From contig CAOKJJ010000018.1 of assembly GCA_948468465.1 (NCBI GenBank), forward strand, positions 1 through 43,624: a stretch of 43,624 nt of DNA. Direction: 5' to 3'. This document shows positions 1 through 8,688 of this stretch, one piece after another. The number at the start of each line of letters is the position of its first letter. Position 1 is the first letter of the stretch. A program made the position numbers and the translations under genes. The stretch comes from an uncultured Eubacterium sp. (lineage in GTDB: Bacteria; Bacillota_A; Clostridia; Lachnospirales; Lachnospiraceae). The notes under the pieces were generated by a model. The model was not told the origin of the DNA, ran no database searches, and worked only from the letters and a program-made list of their open reading frames with translations.

Positions 1-202
1 GCCTGGCTTGCGGCGACGTTGGAAGAATGCTTAGAAACTCTTGGCATTCTGCTCAGTAAATCAGGGGCGCAGCCCAGCGTCGCTTTTAGCCACTGGCTGT
101 AAGCCAGGGGCGGATTACGCGACGCGACCGGACGGGGCCACTGTGTCCATGCAGAATGCCTAGTGTTTCTTAGCATTCTGGAGTAGGAGCCGCAAGCCAG
201 GC
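1..202. repeat. 202-bp nested palindromic element (MITE/REP-like or large hairpin)
   Basis: The two ends are a perfect 14-bp inverted repeat (1-14 and 189-202, GCCTGGCTTGCGGC). Inside lies a second pair of 29-nt arms (24-52 and 151-179, 3 mismatches), then a 7-bp pair (77-83 and 119-125, GCGTCGC/GCGACGC) and a central hairpin CTGGCT-GTA-AGCCAG (93-107). All pairs are centred near position 100-101, so one strand can fold into a single long hairpin. Each 29-nt arm is also a small hairpin by itself (AGAATGC...GCATTCT). It lies downstream of the nfo stop. It may continue to the left of the window. No ORF is seen in it. Confidence 0.75.
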
Positions 203-244
203 CATTTCCCCCCCCTCACCCGGCGTCCGCGTAGCCATATATAT

Positions 245-1102
245 TTACTTCCGCAGCCTCGCTATTTCCTCTTTATATGGCGGATATTTCTTTTTTGCAT
301 CTTCCGGGTCTGTCAGATATGGTGTTTCGAGTATTTTTGGAATGTCCATAAAGTCTGGATGGTGGACGATATGATAAAGCGCGTCAAAGCCAATCTCGCC
401 GTCTCCGATATTTGCGTGTCTGTCTTTGGAGGCGCCGCGGATATTTTTACTGTCATTAATATGGAAGACTGCGATCTGGTCTTTTCCGATCAGCTGGTCA
501 AAATGGTGGATTACGCCGTCAAAATCATGTACAATATCGTATCCGCTGTCATGTGTATGGCAGGTATCAAAGCAGACGCGCAGCTTGTCATTATGTGTCA
601 CGCCGTCATATATTGCTGCCAGCTCTTCGAATGTCCTGCCAATCTCGGTGCCTTTTCCAGCCATTGTCTCAAGTGCAATCAGGCATTTGGTATCTGCTGT
701 CAGCACTTCGTTTAAGCCTTTGATAATCTGCGCTGTACCGACGTCGGCTCCGGCTCCCACGTGCGAGCCTGGATGCAGGATTAAAAGATTGCTCCCCATT
801 GCCAGCGTACGGTCTATCTCTGTCGCAAGAAACTCTACCGCAAGCTCGTAAGTCTCCGGTTTGACTGAATTGCCAAGATTGATGATATAAGGCGCATGGA
901 CGACAAAGCTGTCAATGCCGTGCGATTTCATGTATGCATGCGCCGCTTCTATATTTAAATCTTTGATTTCTTTGCGGCGGGTATTCTGCGGTGCTCCAGT
1001 GTAGACCATAAATGTATTTGCGTCATATTCCACTGCCTCTTTTACAGAGTTTAAAAACATGTCTTTGCCGCTCATTCCAACATGGGAACCTATTTTTAAC
1101 AT
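245..1102 (-). CDS. nfo: Deoxyribonuclease IV (AP endonuclease IV)
   Basis: The protein has 285 residues, normal for the endonuclease IV family, a zinc-dependent TIM-barrel enzyme that cuts DNA 5' to abasic sites in base excision repair. The N-terminus [16 protein letters not shown] and the internal segments [31 protein letters not shown] and VFHINDSKN carry the His, Glu and Asp zinc ligands of the family; the C-terminus has [13 protein letters not shown] two codons upstream is possible, but AAGAGG at 1111-1116 sits 8 nt from the ATG at 1102 and only 2 nt from the TTG, so the ATG is preferred. The gene stands alone, with the palindromic element at 1-202 downstream. Confidence 0.96.
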   Translation of the reverse strand: MLKIGSHVGMSGKDMFLNSVKEAVEYDANTFMVYTGAPQNTRRKEIKDLNIEAAHAYMKSHGIDSFVVHAPYIINLGNSVKPETYELAVEFLATEIDRTLAMGSNLLILHPGSHVGAGADVGTAQIIKGLNEVLTADTKCLIALETMAGKGTEIGRTFEELAAIYDGVTHNDKLRVCFDTCHTHDSGYDIVHDFDGVIHHFDQLIGKDQIAVFHINDSKNIRGASKDRHANIGDGEIGFDALYHIVHHPDFMDIPKILETPYLTDPEDAKKKYPPYKEEIARLRK

Positions 1103-1178
1103 AAGCAAAACCTCTTTTCTTATTTCATTCGTTTATTTTCTTCCTTAACCTACTTCCCTTTATCTGCCTGCTTTCTTT

Positions 1179-1553
1179 TTAACATGACCATACATCCTTT
1201 AGGCATACATGGCCAAATAGTTTTTCCTCTGCAAATGCATGTTCCTGTGTTTCATCATCTAACACGGCTCCATTAAACATCCGCACTGGAAATAACACAA
1301 GCTGCCGTTCCCCGTGCCTGACATTCACGCATGTAAGCAGATCATCTTCTTCGTCATGCACGCGCGCCAGTACATAATAGTGCAGATCTTCGCCTTTCAC
1401 ATAATAATGAGCCAGTACCGGAAGCTCTCCTACCTCTTTGGCATTCCAGTCAATTTCGTAATCGACCATATTGCGGTCAAAAATATCGTCCACTGCATCT
1501 GCGTCTGTCTGACTGAACCGAAGCAGTTCGTTTTCTGTAATTAATTCCGCCAT
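1179..1553 (-). CDS. Small acidic protein of unknown function
   Basis: This 124-residue soluble acidic protein was not assigned to a family. It contains a long run of Asp/Glu/Asn residues near the start (SQTDADAVDDIFDRN), then alternating hydrophobic strands (LAHYYVKGEDLHYYVLARV, QLVLFPVRMFNG) suggesting a small beta-rich fold. No membrane segment or signal peptide is visible. An ATG nine codons upstream (1580) lies too close to the predicted promoter, whereas CAGGAG at 1560-1565 is well placed for the ATG at 1553, so the shorter form is given. It is in the same direction as nfo but has its own promoter. Confidence 0.7.
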   Translation of the reverse strand: MAELITENELLRFSQTDADAVDDIFDRNMVDYEIDWNAKEVGELPVLAHYYVKGEDLHYYVLARVHDEEDDLLTCVNVRHGERQLVLFPVRMFNGAVLDDETQEHAFAEEKLFGHVCLKDVWSC

Positions 1554-1592
1554 TTTTTTCTCCTGTATGTTTTCTTTCATATTTTATAGTAT

Positions 1593-1621
1593 AGTATAGC
1601 GAAACTCGCTCTTTTTTACAA
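1593..1621 (-). promoter_or_regulatory. Predicted sigma-A promoter of the 1179-1553 gene
   Basis: On the minus strand TTGTAA (1616-1621) is followed after exactly 17 bp by TATACT (1593-1598). Transcription would start near 1586, leaving a leader of about 30 nt before the ATG at 1553 and excluding the ATG at 1580. Confidence 0.55.
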
Positions 1622-1761
1622 CAAAATTTTCAAATCCTTCATTTGCAGGATTGTTATATATTTTGAGAAAAAATTGAACGAAGAGAACTGTAATAAGAGG
1701 CCTCTCCTTCCGGAAAGTCCTCTTTGTCTATCGTAGTTCACACTTTTCTATTAACTTGATG

Positions 1762-3717
1762 TTATCCCTCAAGGCCATAAAATTGTATTTTCCATTCCCC
1801 ATGCTGTCTGACAAATTCTAATGTGACATACATAAGCATATCTTCTTGATGATTGTCCCGAAACTCCAAAGAAACCACATATCGTCCATTTGCAATTTTT
1901 TTCTCATCGGTGTCTGACAGCCCTTTGACAACTACAGTTACATCACTCCCTTTCTCATAAGTATCTATCTCTCCTTCATAAGTATCCGCAAGCAGTGTTT
2001 GAATGGCAGCAGCATCACCGTCAAAATATGCTGCCGCAAACTGTTCCGCAATCGTTTTTATAGCCTGGCAGTCTTTGTCTCCCAAATATGTGGCTGCATC
2101 ATCCGTACTTCCGTCTTTTTCATGACCTGCCTCAACGGACAAAGCAAATGTATCTGCAATCACCAGCAGCTCTCTTCCCCATCCCTCTTCGGCCTCCATC
2201 GGATAGCAATAGAAAATTCCCCAACTGTCATTTTCAAATTCTTTTAATTCCGCATGATATATGATTTCCTCTTCTTGTTTGAGCATCTGTTTCTGTTTCT
2301 GATTTTGATTCTGTACAGCCTCATAACCATTGTCCGCCAGTGTCTGTGCAACGGCATCAACCGATTGGTTTTCAAAATGCGCTGTCCAAATCAGAACCTG
2401 GTCATTTGCTGCCGCTTCCCATATGTCAGTGTCCATTTGCCGCCATTCACCGTCCGGCAGATACATAGAATACCCATTCCCCATCACAAGTGCAGCCTGT
2501 TTTTGCTCCTGCACCCCTTCTTTCAAAAAAGTAAGCGTGGCTGCATTGGCATTTTTGATATTTTCTGCTTTGGTATTATCATTTTTGACATCACCCTTTT
2601 TGACATCTTGTTTTTTCATATCTTCTTTTTGGATTTCCGCTTTTTTGCCTGTTTCTCTCCCGGTATCCTCTTTGGCAATCGTGCAGCCTACCAGCGTACC
2701 GAAAATAACAGTCAATATCATCGCGCTGATGAATATAACGGCTCCATTTTTCTTTCTGTCTTTTTGTAAAATATTTTTAAATCTTTTTTTCATAATTTTG
2801 ATTCCTCCATAAAACTGCGTTGATAAAACCGTTTTTCTGCCGCACTGCTTATGGAGCATGGACAGCAGTGTTTCCGTATATGCTTTCCTCACATCATAAC
2901 CAGAGCCGAAGACAACCCGTTCATCACAGGACAGTTCCATATCAACAGTCGCTTCCTTTTGCATCATCCATATAAAAGGGTTCCACCAGTGGATGGCATT
3001 TGCTGTTACAAACAGCAGTTTCGTATACACATCCTTCCGTTTCAAATGAACGAGCTCATGTTTCAAAATAAAATACAGCTCTTCCGGCGTATACTGCTCT
3101 CCCGGCAAAACCAAAACCGGCTTCAAAAAACCGATCATCATAGGACTTTGAGCCTTCTCATACACTACTGCCTGTATCGTATGCCTGATATGCAATTCGT
3201 GCTCCAGCTTGGATATCTGACTTAAAATTTTGGCATATTCTATTCTTGTTCCCTTTTTCATCACTTGCCGTTTATAATGAAAATAGCTGATAACATGTAC
3301 CGCCATAACAATCAGGCATCCCGCCATCCATACAAAAGTAAAAATATCAAGCATCGTAATGCCCGCATGATTTTGCCCGGACTGCAAGGTATGCCGTGTC
3401 GTCATGGGAGCCGTCATTTGTGCCGGCACCTCGACGATCAGCCGTCCGGCCGGTATTGCCGTATCTGTCTGGCCGATATTTTTATCTTCCCATCCAGGCG
3501 TCATCTGGGTATGTATCAGAGACAGCACGCCTGCTGCAATCTGCCCGTCCGTTCCGCTATATGGGACAAGCAGCCGCAATGCAAGAAATATCCAGATCAG
3601 ATACTTCCATTTTGCCGCATATCTTTTATCTAGCATCGGCGAAAACAAAAGCAATACGATTACAATCAAACTAACCGATATTGAAATTCCGATAAAGGAT
3701 AAAAAAATATTGGTCAT
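1762..3717 (-). CDS. BlaR1/MecR1-type M56 membrane metallopeptidase with unusual C-terminal sensor
   Basis: This is a 651-residue membrane sensor of the peptidase M56 family. Membrane segments are seen near residues 5-27, 36-52 and 122-147, and a fourth near 323-345. The zinc motif HELVH is at 220-224 inside LKHELVHLKRKD, with the downstream ECD-like segment MELSCDERVV. In this family the cytoplasmic protease is activated by an external signal and leads to inactivation of the partner BlaI repressor. The external part is not a penicillin-binding domain: after the last membrane segment comes a charged low-complexity stalk rich in KK.D/N (about 350-390) and then two small domains, the last resembling a SnoaL/DUF4829-like fold (TIAEQFAAAYFDGD...). 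The ligand is therefore unknown. Its start overlaps the repressor stop by 4 bp. Confidence 0.9.
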   Translation of the reverse strand: MTNIFLSFIGISISVSLIVIVLLLFSPMLDKRYAAKWKYLIWIFLALRLLVPYSGTDGQIAAGVLSLIHTQMTPGWEDKNIGQTDTAIPAGRLIVEVPAQMTAPMTTRHTLQSGQNHAGITMLDIFTFVWMAGCLIVMAVHVISYFHYKRQVMKKGTRIEYAKILSQISKLEHELHIRHTIQAVVYEKAQSPMMIGFLKPVLVLPGEQYTPEELYFILKHELVHLKRKDVYTKLLFVTANAIHWWNPFIWMMQKEATVDMELSCDERVVFGSGYDVRKAYTETLLSMLHKQCGRKTVLSTQFYGGIKIMKKRFKNILQKDRKKNGAVIFISAMILTVIFGTLVGCTIAKEDTGRETGKKAEIQKEDMKKQDVKKGDVKNDNTKAENIKNANAATLTFLKEGVQEQKQAALVMGNGYSMYLPDGEWRQMDTDIWEAAANDQVLIWTAHFENQSVDAVAQTLADNGYEAVQNQNQKQKQMLKQEEEIIYHAELKEFENDSWGIFYCYPMEAEEGWGRELLVIADTFALSVEAGHEKDGSTDDAATYLGDKDCQAIKTIAEQFAAAYFDGDAAAIQTLLADTYEGEIDTYEKGSDVTVVVKGLSDTDEKKIANGRYVVSLEFRDNHQEDMLMYVTLEFVRQHGEWKIQFYGLEG

Positions 3718-4100
3718 TGCCCATCCTCCAATTCATCCAAAAAATCTCTGAGTTCCTGAATATCAGAATTTTGAATCTCCTGGCTGCTGTATAATGTAGC
3801 GATCATATTCTGTATCGAATTGTTATACAGCTTTTCAAGAAAATGTCTGCTTGCTCCAGCCTTATACGCATCCTCTGCGATAACCGACGTATACAGGTTA
3901 CTCCCTGTGGACCGGTCACAACTGACGAATCCTTTATGGACCAGTCTCGTTAATGATGTCATAAGCGTGGAAAGCTGCCATTGTCTGCGTCCTTGCAGTT
4001 TCTTTAAAATATAATTAGAAGTCACAGCGCTCTCACTGTCCCATATAACCTGCATAATTTCCAGCTCAGCTTCCCCCAGCTTTTTTAAACTATTTCCCAT
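3714..4100 (-). CDS. BlaI/MecI/CopY family transcriptional repressor
   Basis: The protein has 128 residues, the usual size for this dimeric winged-helix family. The N-terminus LGEAELEIMQVIWDSE is the family signature, followed by the recognition helix region QLSTLMTSLTRLVHKGFV; the C-terminal part is the dimerisation domain, which the partner M56 protease normally cleaves. It is the first gene of a two-gene operon with the M56 protein (4-bp ATGA overlap). Two matching operators lie on its own promoter, so autoregulation is likely. AGGAGGG is placed 9 nt from the ATG. Confidence 0.93.
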   Translation of the reverse strand: MGNSLKKLGEAELEIMQVIWDSESAVTSNYILKKLQGRRQWQLSTLMTSLTRLVHKGFVSCDRSTGSNLYTSVIAEDAYKAGASRHFLEKLYNNSIQNMIATLYSSQEIQNSDIQELRDFLDELEDGQ

Positions 4101-4122
4101 GTTGTCGTCCCTCCTTATGTAT

Positions 4123-4136
4123 TATACCTCTGTATA
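4123..4136. promoter_or_regulatory. Predicted BlaI-type operator, site 1
   Basis: The palindrome TATAC-CTCT-GTATA covers the predicted transcription start and leader of the blaI-like gene. It lies exactly 20 bp (two helical turns) from site 2 and shares its arms. Confidence 0.7.
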
Positions 4137-4140
4137 ATCA

Positions 4141-4169
4141 ATTATACAGTCGTATATTCAAAATGTCAA
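4141..4169 (-). promoter_or_regulatory. Sigma-A promoter of the blaI-blaR1-like operon
   Basis: On the minus strand a consensus TTGACA (4164-4169) is followed after 17 bp by a consensus TATAAT (4141-4146). Operator site 2 overlaps the -10 box, so bound repressor would block RNA polymerase. Confidence 0.85.
4143..4156. promoter_or_regulatory. Predicted BlaI-type operator, site 2
   Basis: The palindrome TATAC-AGTC-GTATA overlaps the -10 box of the promoter. It has the same arms and 4-bp spacer length as site 1, 20 bp away, as in the tandem operators of BlaI/MecI/CopY regulators. Confidence 0.7.
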
Positions 4170-4213
4170 CCCTGTTTTTTATGTACTTTTCTGAGTAAGG
4201 AATTGTAAATAAA

Positions 4214-4243
4214 TAACAGTTCAAGGGTTATCTGAACTGCTAC
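4214..4243. repeat. Short palindromic repeat, copy 1
   Basis: This copy has arms TAACAGTTCA and TGAACTGCTA around AGGGTTATC, with one mismatch relative to the copy at 33172-33202. It lies between the divergent promoters of the blaI-like gene and the chemotaxis receptor. A shorter copy is at 29062-29085. All three are intergenic. Confidence 0.8.
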
Positions 4244-4284
4244 ATTTTTGTTAAAATGCTGCATCTGTTTAATGATAAAAGAAG

Positions 4285-4313
4285 TTGACAAACCGCCCTG
4301 CTCCATATAGAAT
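4285..4313 (+). promoter_or_regulatory. Sigma-A promoter of the chemotaxis receptor gene
   Basis: TTGACA (4285-4290) is followed after 17 bp by TAGAAT (4308-4313), about 50 nt upstream of the receptor start. Confidence 0.75.
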
Positions 4314-4362
4314 GATTAATGGAATGGACATATTATCCAAAAAATAATGCAAACGGGGTACG

Positions 4363-6369
4363 ATGATTATGAAAAGCATTCGAAAGAAAATAACAGTATG
4401 CCTCATGCTGACCATCGTGATATCGTTGATGGCGGCTGGCATATCGGGTATTATCCCAAGCTACCGGAGCACTCTTTCTACCGTAGAACACATGATGAGT
4501 TCAACGGCAGTCCTGGCGGCGGAACGTGTCGAACAGGAACTGAACGCCTACAAAAACGCAGCCATGGATGCCGGCTGCATTCCTCAGCTTTCAGACCCGA
4601 ATGTGACAGTAGAAGAAAAACAGGAGCTGATTCAGGAACGGTGCGGTATGCATCAGTTCCAGCGCGGAAATATTATCGGTCTGAACGGACACAGCATTTT
4701 TGACGAAAAAGACTATTCTGACCGCGAATATGTAAACCAGGCACTGCACGGCAATATCTATGTATCCGAGCCACTGATCAGTAAAATTACCGGAGAGCTG
4801 TCTATTATGGCGGCAGCGCCGATTTATACCAACGGTATATACGGTTCCTCTGTTGCAGGAGCTGTTTATTTTGTCCCAAAAGAAACTTTTTTAAATGACA
4901 TCGTATCTTCTATCCACATAGGAGAAAACAGCCGTGCTTATATGATTAACAAATCCGGCAGCACCATTGCCGATATTACGCTTGATACGATAACCGTCCA
5001 GAATATTGAAGCTGAGGCTTCGGAGGATGCTTCTTTAAAAGAACTCGCTCAGATCCATGAAAAGATGCGGCAGGGGGAAAACGGTTTTGGAAGTTATACA
5101 GCGATGGATAACAGCGGTGAAAAACCAAAAGAACAAAAGATGTTTATCGCTTATGCCCCTGTACCAAATACCGATGGCTGGAGCATCGCCGTCACGGCGC
5201 CGCAGCAGAATTATCTGGCTGCCGCACAGCAAGCCATGGCGATTAATATTGCTGTGATTGCCGTTTCTATCCTGATTTCCATGATTGCGGCGCTGCTTTT
5301 GGCAAACAATATCGGAAAACCGATGAAAGCCTGTGCCAAGCGCATGCAGCTGCTTGTAGAAGGTGATTTGGAAACGCCTATGCCGAAAATAAAGAATAAG
5401 GATGAGACAGGCATGCTTACGGCATCCGCCGCTTCACTTGTAGAAGGGCTTGGCCTCGTGATCAACGATATCAGCTACCTTTTAACTGAACTGGCGAATC
5501 AGAACCTGGATATACATACCGAGCATGAGGAAATCTATGCGGGCAGTTTCCAAAATATTTTACGTTCCATGCGTCATATGAAAATAAAGCTGAATACAAT
5601 CATGCATCAGGTCAGCCACTCTGCAAGCCAGGTATCGGCGGCCAGCAGCCAGCTTTCAGCAAGCGCTCAGACATTAAGCGAAGGCACTGCTGAGCAGGCC
5701 AGCTCCGTACAGCAGCTGGCGGAACGGATGAATGTCATATCCAAAGACGTAAAAGATACAGCCAGCGAAGCGCTTGACGTACGCAGCCAGACACATCATG
5801 CAGGAGAATCCGTTTCCCTTTGCAGCAGCCAGATGCAGAACCTGATGCATGCAATGGATAAAATAAAAACCTGCTCCGATGAAATTGAAAAGATACTGAA
5901 AACGATTGACGATATCGCGTTTCAAACGAACATACTGTCGCTAAATGCCGCCGTAGAAGCGGCACGGGCCGGAGAAGCCGGAAAAGGGTTTGCCGTCGTA
6001 GCGGAAGAAGTGAGCAGCCTTGCCCGCAAATCCGCCGAAGCGGCGCAAAATACCTCCGAGCTGATTGAGCACTCTGCACAGGCTGTCCAAACCGGCAGCG
6101 AAATCGCGCAGCAGACGGCGGAGGTACTGCAGGAGGTAGTAAAAGGCATCCATTCCATAACTGCCTCGATTGACAGCATTTCCACTGTTTCCAACGAACA
6201 GTCCGAAGCCGTGTCGCAGGTTTCCGAAGGCATTAACCAGATTTCAGCCGTTGTCCAGAGCAACAGCTCCACGGCACAGCAGGGCGCCGCGGCCAGCGAA
6301 CAGCTGTCTGCGGAAGCGGCCATATTAAAACAGCTGGTAGAACAATTTACACTCGCAACAGAAGAGTAA
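4363..6369 (+). CDS. Methyl-accepting chemotaxis protein
   Basis: This 668-residue membrane receptor has one membrane segment near residues 10-30, an extracytoplasmic Cache-like sensor domain (about 35-285; [18 protein letters not shown] is typical of dCache receptors), a second segment near 290-312, a HAMP domain (about 313-370), and a long cytoplasmic signalling coiled coil. The hairpin tip is conserved ([20 protein letters not shown] and [15 protein letters not shown]) and would bind CheA/CheW. The N-terminus could be the ATG at 4363 or the one at 4369; only a weak GGGG lies upstream, and its spacing favours 4369. The gene is monocistronic, with a strong promoter before it and a terminator behind it. 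No other chemotaxis or flagellar gene is nearby, so the ligand is unknown. Confidence 0.95.
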   Translation: MIMKSIRKKITVCLMLTIVISLMAAGISGIIPSYRSTLSTVEHMMSSTAVLAAERVEQELNAYKNAAMDAGCIPQLSDPNVTVEEKQELIQERCGMHQFQRGNIIGLNGHSIFDEKDYSDREYVNQALHGNIYVSEPLISKITGELSIMAAAPIYTNGIYGSSVAGAVYFVPKETFLNDIVSSIHIGENSRAYMINKSGSTIADITLDTITVQNIEAEASEDASLKELAQIHEKMRQGENGFGSYTAMDNSGEKPKEQKMFIAYAPVPNTDGWSIAVTAPQQNYLAAAQQAMAINIAVIAVSILISMIAALLLANNIGKPMKACAKRMQLLVEGDLETPMPKIKNKDETGMLTASAASLVEGLGLVINDISYLLTELANQNLDIHTEHEEIYAGSFQNILRSMRHMKIKLNTIMHQVSHSASQVSAASSQLSASAQTLSEGTAEQASSVQQLAERMNVISKDVKDTASEALDVRSQTHHAGESVSLCSSQMQNLMHAMDKIKTCSDEIEKILKTIDDIAFQTNILSLNAAVEAARAGEAGKGFAVVAEEVSSLARKSAEAAQNTSELIEHSAQAVQTGSEIAQQTAEVLQEVVKGIHSITASIDSISTVSNEQSEAVSQVSEGINQISAVVQSNSSTAQQGAAASEQLSAEAAILKQLVEQFTLATEE

Positions 6370-6375
6370 CTGCAA

Positions 6376-6408
6376 AAAGCCCCGCCAATCCTGGCGGGGC
6401 TTTCTGTT
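6376..6408 (+). terminator. Rho-independent terminator of the chemotaxis receptor gene
   Basis: The stem AAAGCCCCGCC/GGCGGGGCTTT (6376-6386 and 6393-6403) has a 6-nt loop, and T residues follow. It lies 7 nt after the stop codon. Confidence 0.92.
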
Positions 6409-6454
6409 TTAAAAGTGATGCATATGCTGATAAACGCCCGTCGACGCATAAACG

Positions 6455-6580
6455 CGGCGCATAATCTGCGGGCCAAAATATCCGGCCGATTTTATCTGAT
6501 ATGTATCCAGCCGCAATTCGTCCCAGTGCATTAAAAAGCGCAAGAATGGATACTGCCGCGCTTTCAGGTGATACTAAAAC
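6455..6580 (-). pseudogene. Relic of an MFS transporter
   Basis: The minus-strand translation contains ILALFNALGRIAAGYISDKI followed by GR, the typical loop of major facilitator permeases of the oxalate/formate antiporter type (N.lGRi..G..SDkiGR). Homology stops on both sides after a few dozen codons; what follows (FWPADYAP...) is not membrane-like. There is no start codon or ribosome binding site. It is a decayed fragment of a transporter of about 400 residues. Confidence 0.6.
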
Positions 6581-6633
6581 AATGATGTAAAGTTGAAGAA
6601 CTTTGAATATCGGGCTGTCAGTATTACAGCTGT

Positions 6634-6684
6634 AAAAGACGTATGGTATCATAATATGATCAATGTTTGAACCATACGTCTTTT
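6634..6684. terminator. Bidirectional hairpin terminator
   Basis: The 14-bp perfect stem AAAAGACGTATGGT/ACCATACGTCTTTT (6634-6647 and 6671-6684) has T runs on both strands. It ends minus-strand transcription from the SPFH/zinc-ribbon/TPM operon, 20 nt after the TPM stop codon. Confidence 0.75.
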
Positions 6685-6703
6685 TCTGACCCTAGAGCGT
6701 GTC

Positions 6704-7549
6704 TTAAAATTTCCCCCCTCCGCCTCCATGTGTCGCCCCTGAAGACGATGTATGCGTGCTGGAACCGCCCGAATGGCTGGAGGTATTTATCTTACCCGTA
6801 CCGCTGTCATTGTCCTTCGGCTTTTCTCTGCGGTCAACATGCCGGTACAGGAACATGTCTTTTTCTTTTGTCAGCTTCATACTGCCGGTTTTTACATAAC
6901 TGTCTGCCGCTGACTGGCTGTTCACCGATTTTAGTTTGCTTCTCATAATTCCTGTTGCTATGAGCGATATCAAAAACGCTGTGCCGAATGCCATGATCAA
7001 ATACTCGACAAACGCAAACGGCTCTTTTGGCAGATGATCGGCATCATATGGCATTCCTGTACGTGCCTGCGTTACATAATCATCACACAATTGCGCAAAC
7101 CTCGTAAATGCCGCGGCATATTCACCATCCTTTAGGTCATCCAGAAACTGTTCCGACATATATTCCAGGCCCGCATCGGTAACTGCCGTGATCCCAAAGC
7201 CTGTTGTTGATATGTACCAGTCCCGTTCTTCCATGCTGATAAGAAACAGTATCCCATCTTTTTCTTCTCCAAAGCCATAACCTTTCCTGTCATAATAGTC
7301 ATCGGCATATTCCATAGCTGATTTTCCATTTAATGATTTCCTTGTAACTACTACCACATCCACCTGCTGCCTTTCACTGATCTCATCCAGCTCGGCCAGC
7401 AGTTCTGTTTCCTCACTGTCAGAAAGCAAATCCGCCTGATCTGCAAGCCTTGACGTTTGATTACCGGCCGCAAATACAGGACATACAGAAAAAAACGCAA
7501 ACGACAGCGTCAACAGTATCAGATAACATCTTTTTATCATGCTTTGCAT
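6704..7549 (-). CDS. TPM domain membrane protein (YgcG/YdjH-like)
   Basis: This 281-residue protein starts with a signal peptide (MQSMIKRCYLILLTLSFAFF, ending about ...VFAAG), followed by an extracytoplasmic TPM domain (about 27-155: LADQADLLSDSEETELLAEL, ...QVDVVVVT..., EEKDGILFLISMEERDWYIS), one membrane segment near 180-200, and a Ser/Gly-rich tail ending GGGGGKF, typical of the YgcG family. It is the last gene of a three-gene operon, 11 nt after the zinc-ribbon gene. In B. subtilis the related YdjH works with YdjG and YdjI to tether PspA to stressed membranes; a similar envelope role here is inferred. The open frame extends 28 codons upstream, but the ATG at 7549 follows GAGGAAGG and starts the signal peptide. 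Confidence 0.88.
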   Translation of the reverse strand: MQSMIKRCYLILLTLSFAFFSVCPVFAAGNQTSRLADQADLLSDSEETELLAELDEISERQQVDVVVVTRKSLNGKSAMEYADDYYDRKGYGFGEEKDGILFLISMEERDWYISTTGFGITAVTDAGLEYMSEQFLDDLKDGEYAAAFTRFAQLCDDYVTQARTGMPYDADHLPKEPFAFVEYLIMAFGTAFLISLIATGIMRSKLKSVNSQSAADSYVKTGSMKLTKEKDMFLYRHVDRREKPKDNDSGTGKINTSSHSGGSSTHTSSSGATHGGGGGKF

Positions 7550-7560
7550 TTTCCTTCCTC

Positions 7561-8646
7561 CTACAGCATCCAGAGCAGATAAAACAGGACATACAGCGCT
7601 GCGCCTATGATTCCTGTCAGTCCAAACAGCCATTTTCTGTATGCTGCCTTATCCAGCGGCAGGTCCCCTGCCATCTTTCCATTCTGCCCGTTCATCGCAA
7701 ACAGATAGTTCTGACCGTTCCATGTCGTGCTTAAAAGCCAAACCGGAAAAAGGGCATATGATACCTTGCCATTACGCAATTGGATGCTGCCTGCTTCTTT
7801 TGTAACTGTTGTATAGCCTTTCACGGTTTTGTCAAAAGCCGTTTCCGCGCTTCTTCGGATACGTTCATTGGCACGACCGATGCTCTCTTTACTGTCTACG
7901 TCATATTTATCCGCCAGATATCCTGCCAGATACGCCGTCTGAAAATCCACAGCTTTTGAAAAATCAAACGGCTCCAGGGACTCCATTAGATCGTCCGGCA
8001 TCTTTTTCGAACCATCTACAGGAACCTGTGTGAACTTCATGCGTCCGCCCCTGCTGACATGAAAAAAACTTGTTTCGGTGTAATAATATCTGCTGTCGCT
8101 CCATGTCCGTACTTTTGTCGCTTTATAGCGCATATTGACATCCGCCCTTGCGTCAAACAGCCAAAATGGAACATACACGCCTTTCACTTCACGAATATGG
8201 TTTTTATCCTTAAATGCCTTTGGGAGCAGTCGCTTCCCGGCATAAAGATTGTTTAACGCCTGCTTTGCGGCTTTTTTATCTAACTGGAACGGAATCACAT
8301 AATCTGGCTTTAGCGCACCCGAAAGCCGCCCGATCATAACGACCGGATTTCCACAGAATGGACAGGACGTGGCCGCCGTATTTTCATCACATGTAATCTC
8401 ACCGCCGCACGATCTGCAGACATAAAAGCACAGCCCGTCATCCTCGCCGTCCTGCCACTCGCCTCCTGCAGCTTCTTCCCATTTCATATCATCCGCCTGG
8501 TCGTTTTTCAATTCCTCGTCATAACCTGCCAGCGTTTCCATCTCAAATTCTGTATCACAATAGGGACATTTCATTTTCTGCAGCGTACTGTCAAAAGCAA
8601 TCGCACCGCCGCAGCACGGACATTTATATTGTTGTATTGCTGCCAT
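7561..8646 (-). CDS. Zinc-ribbon membrane-anchored protein (YdjG-like, TFIIB-type ribbon)
   Basis: This 361-residue protein has two zinc ribbons at the N-terminus: CPCC...CPYC at about residues 9-30 and CRSCGG...CPFCG at about 77-97. A long soluble domain follows (VIPFQLDKKAAKQAL..., GVYVPFWLFDA), and a single membrane helix lies at the C-terminus (LFGLTGIIGAALYVLFYLLW). Such proteins are sometimes mislabelled as PriA-like because of the ribbons; no helicase motif is present. The gene lies 42 nt after the SPFH gene and 11 nt before the TPM gene. The B. subtilis counterpart YdjG belongs to the psp-associated membrane complex. The start has a GAGGAAAG ribosome binding site. Confidence 0.85.
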   Translation of the reverse strand: MAAIQQYKCPCCGGAIAFDSTLQKMKCPYCDTEFEMETLAGYDEELKNDQADDMKWEEAAGGEWQDGEDDGLCFYVCRSCGGEITCDENTAATSCPFCGNPVVMIGRLSGALKPDYVIPFQLDKKAAKQALNNLYAGKRLLPKAFKDKNHIREVKGVYVPFWLFDARADVNMRYKATKVRTWSDSRYYYTETSFFHVSRGGRMKFTQVPVDGSKKMPDDLMESLEPFDFSKAVDFQTAYLAGYLADKYDVDSKESIGRANERIRRSAETAFDKTVKGYTTVTKEAGSIQLRNGKVSYALFPVWLLSTTWNGQNYLFAMNGQNGKMAGDLPLDKAAYRKWLFGLTGIIGAALYVLFYLLWML

Positions 8647-8688
8647 TTTCTTTCCTCGTATTTCCTGTTTTATTTGTAAATGCCTGTT

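Noticed and set aside
1695..1728. Possible terminator after the M56 gene (AAGAGG...CCTCTT)
   Set aside because: The stem is only 6 bp with internal mismatches and no T run follows on the minus strand.
1762..3717. Beta-lactam receptor BlaR1 as a functional label
   Set aside because: The M56 part fits, but the external region has no penicillin-binding SxxK/SxN/KTG signature, so beta-lactam sensing is not supported.
5922..6476. A 184-codon open frame antisense to the chemotaxis receptor
   Set aside because: It mirrors the Ala/Ser/Gln-rich signalling domain of the receptor, has no ribosome binding site and no protein-like domain content; it is a shadow frame.
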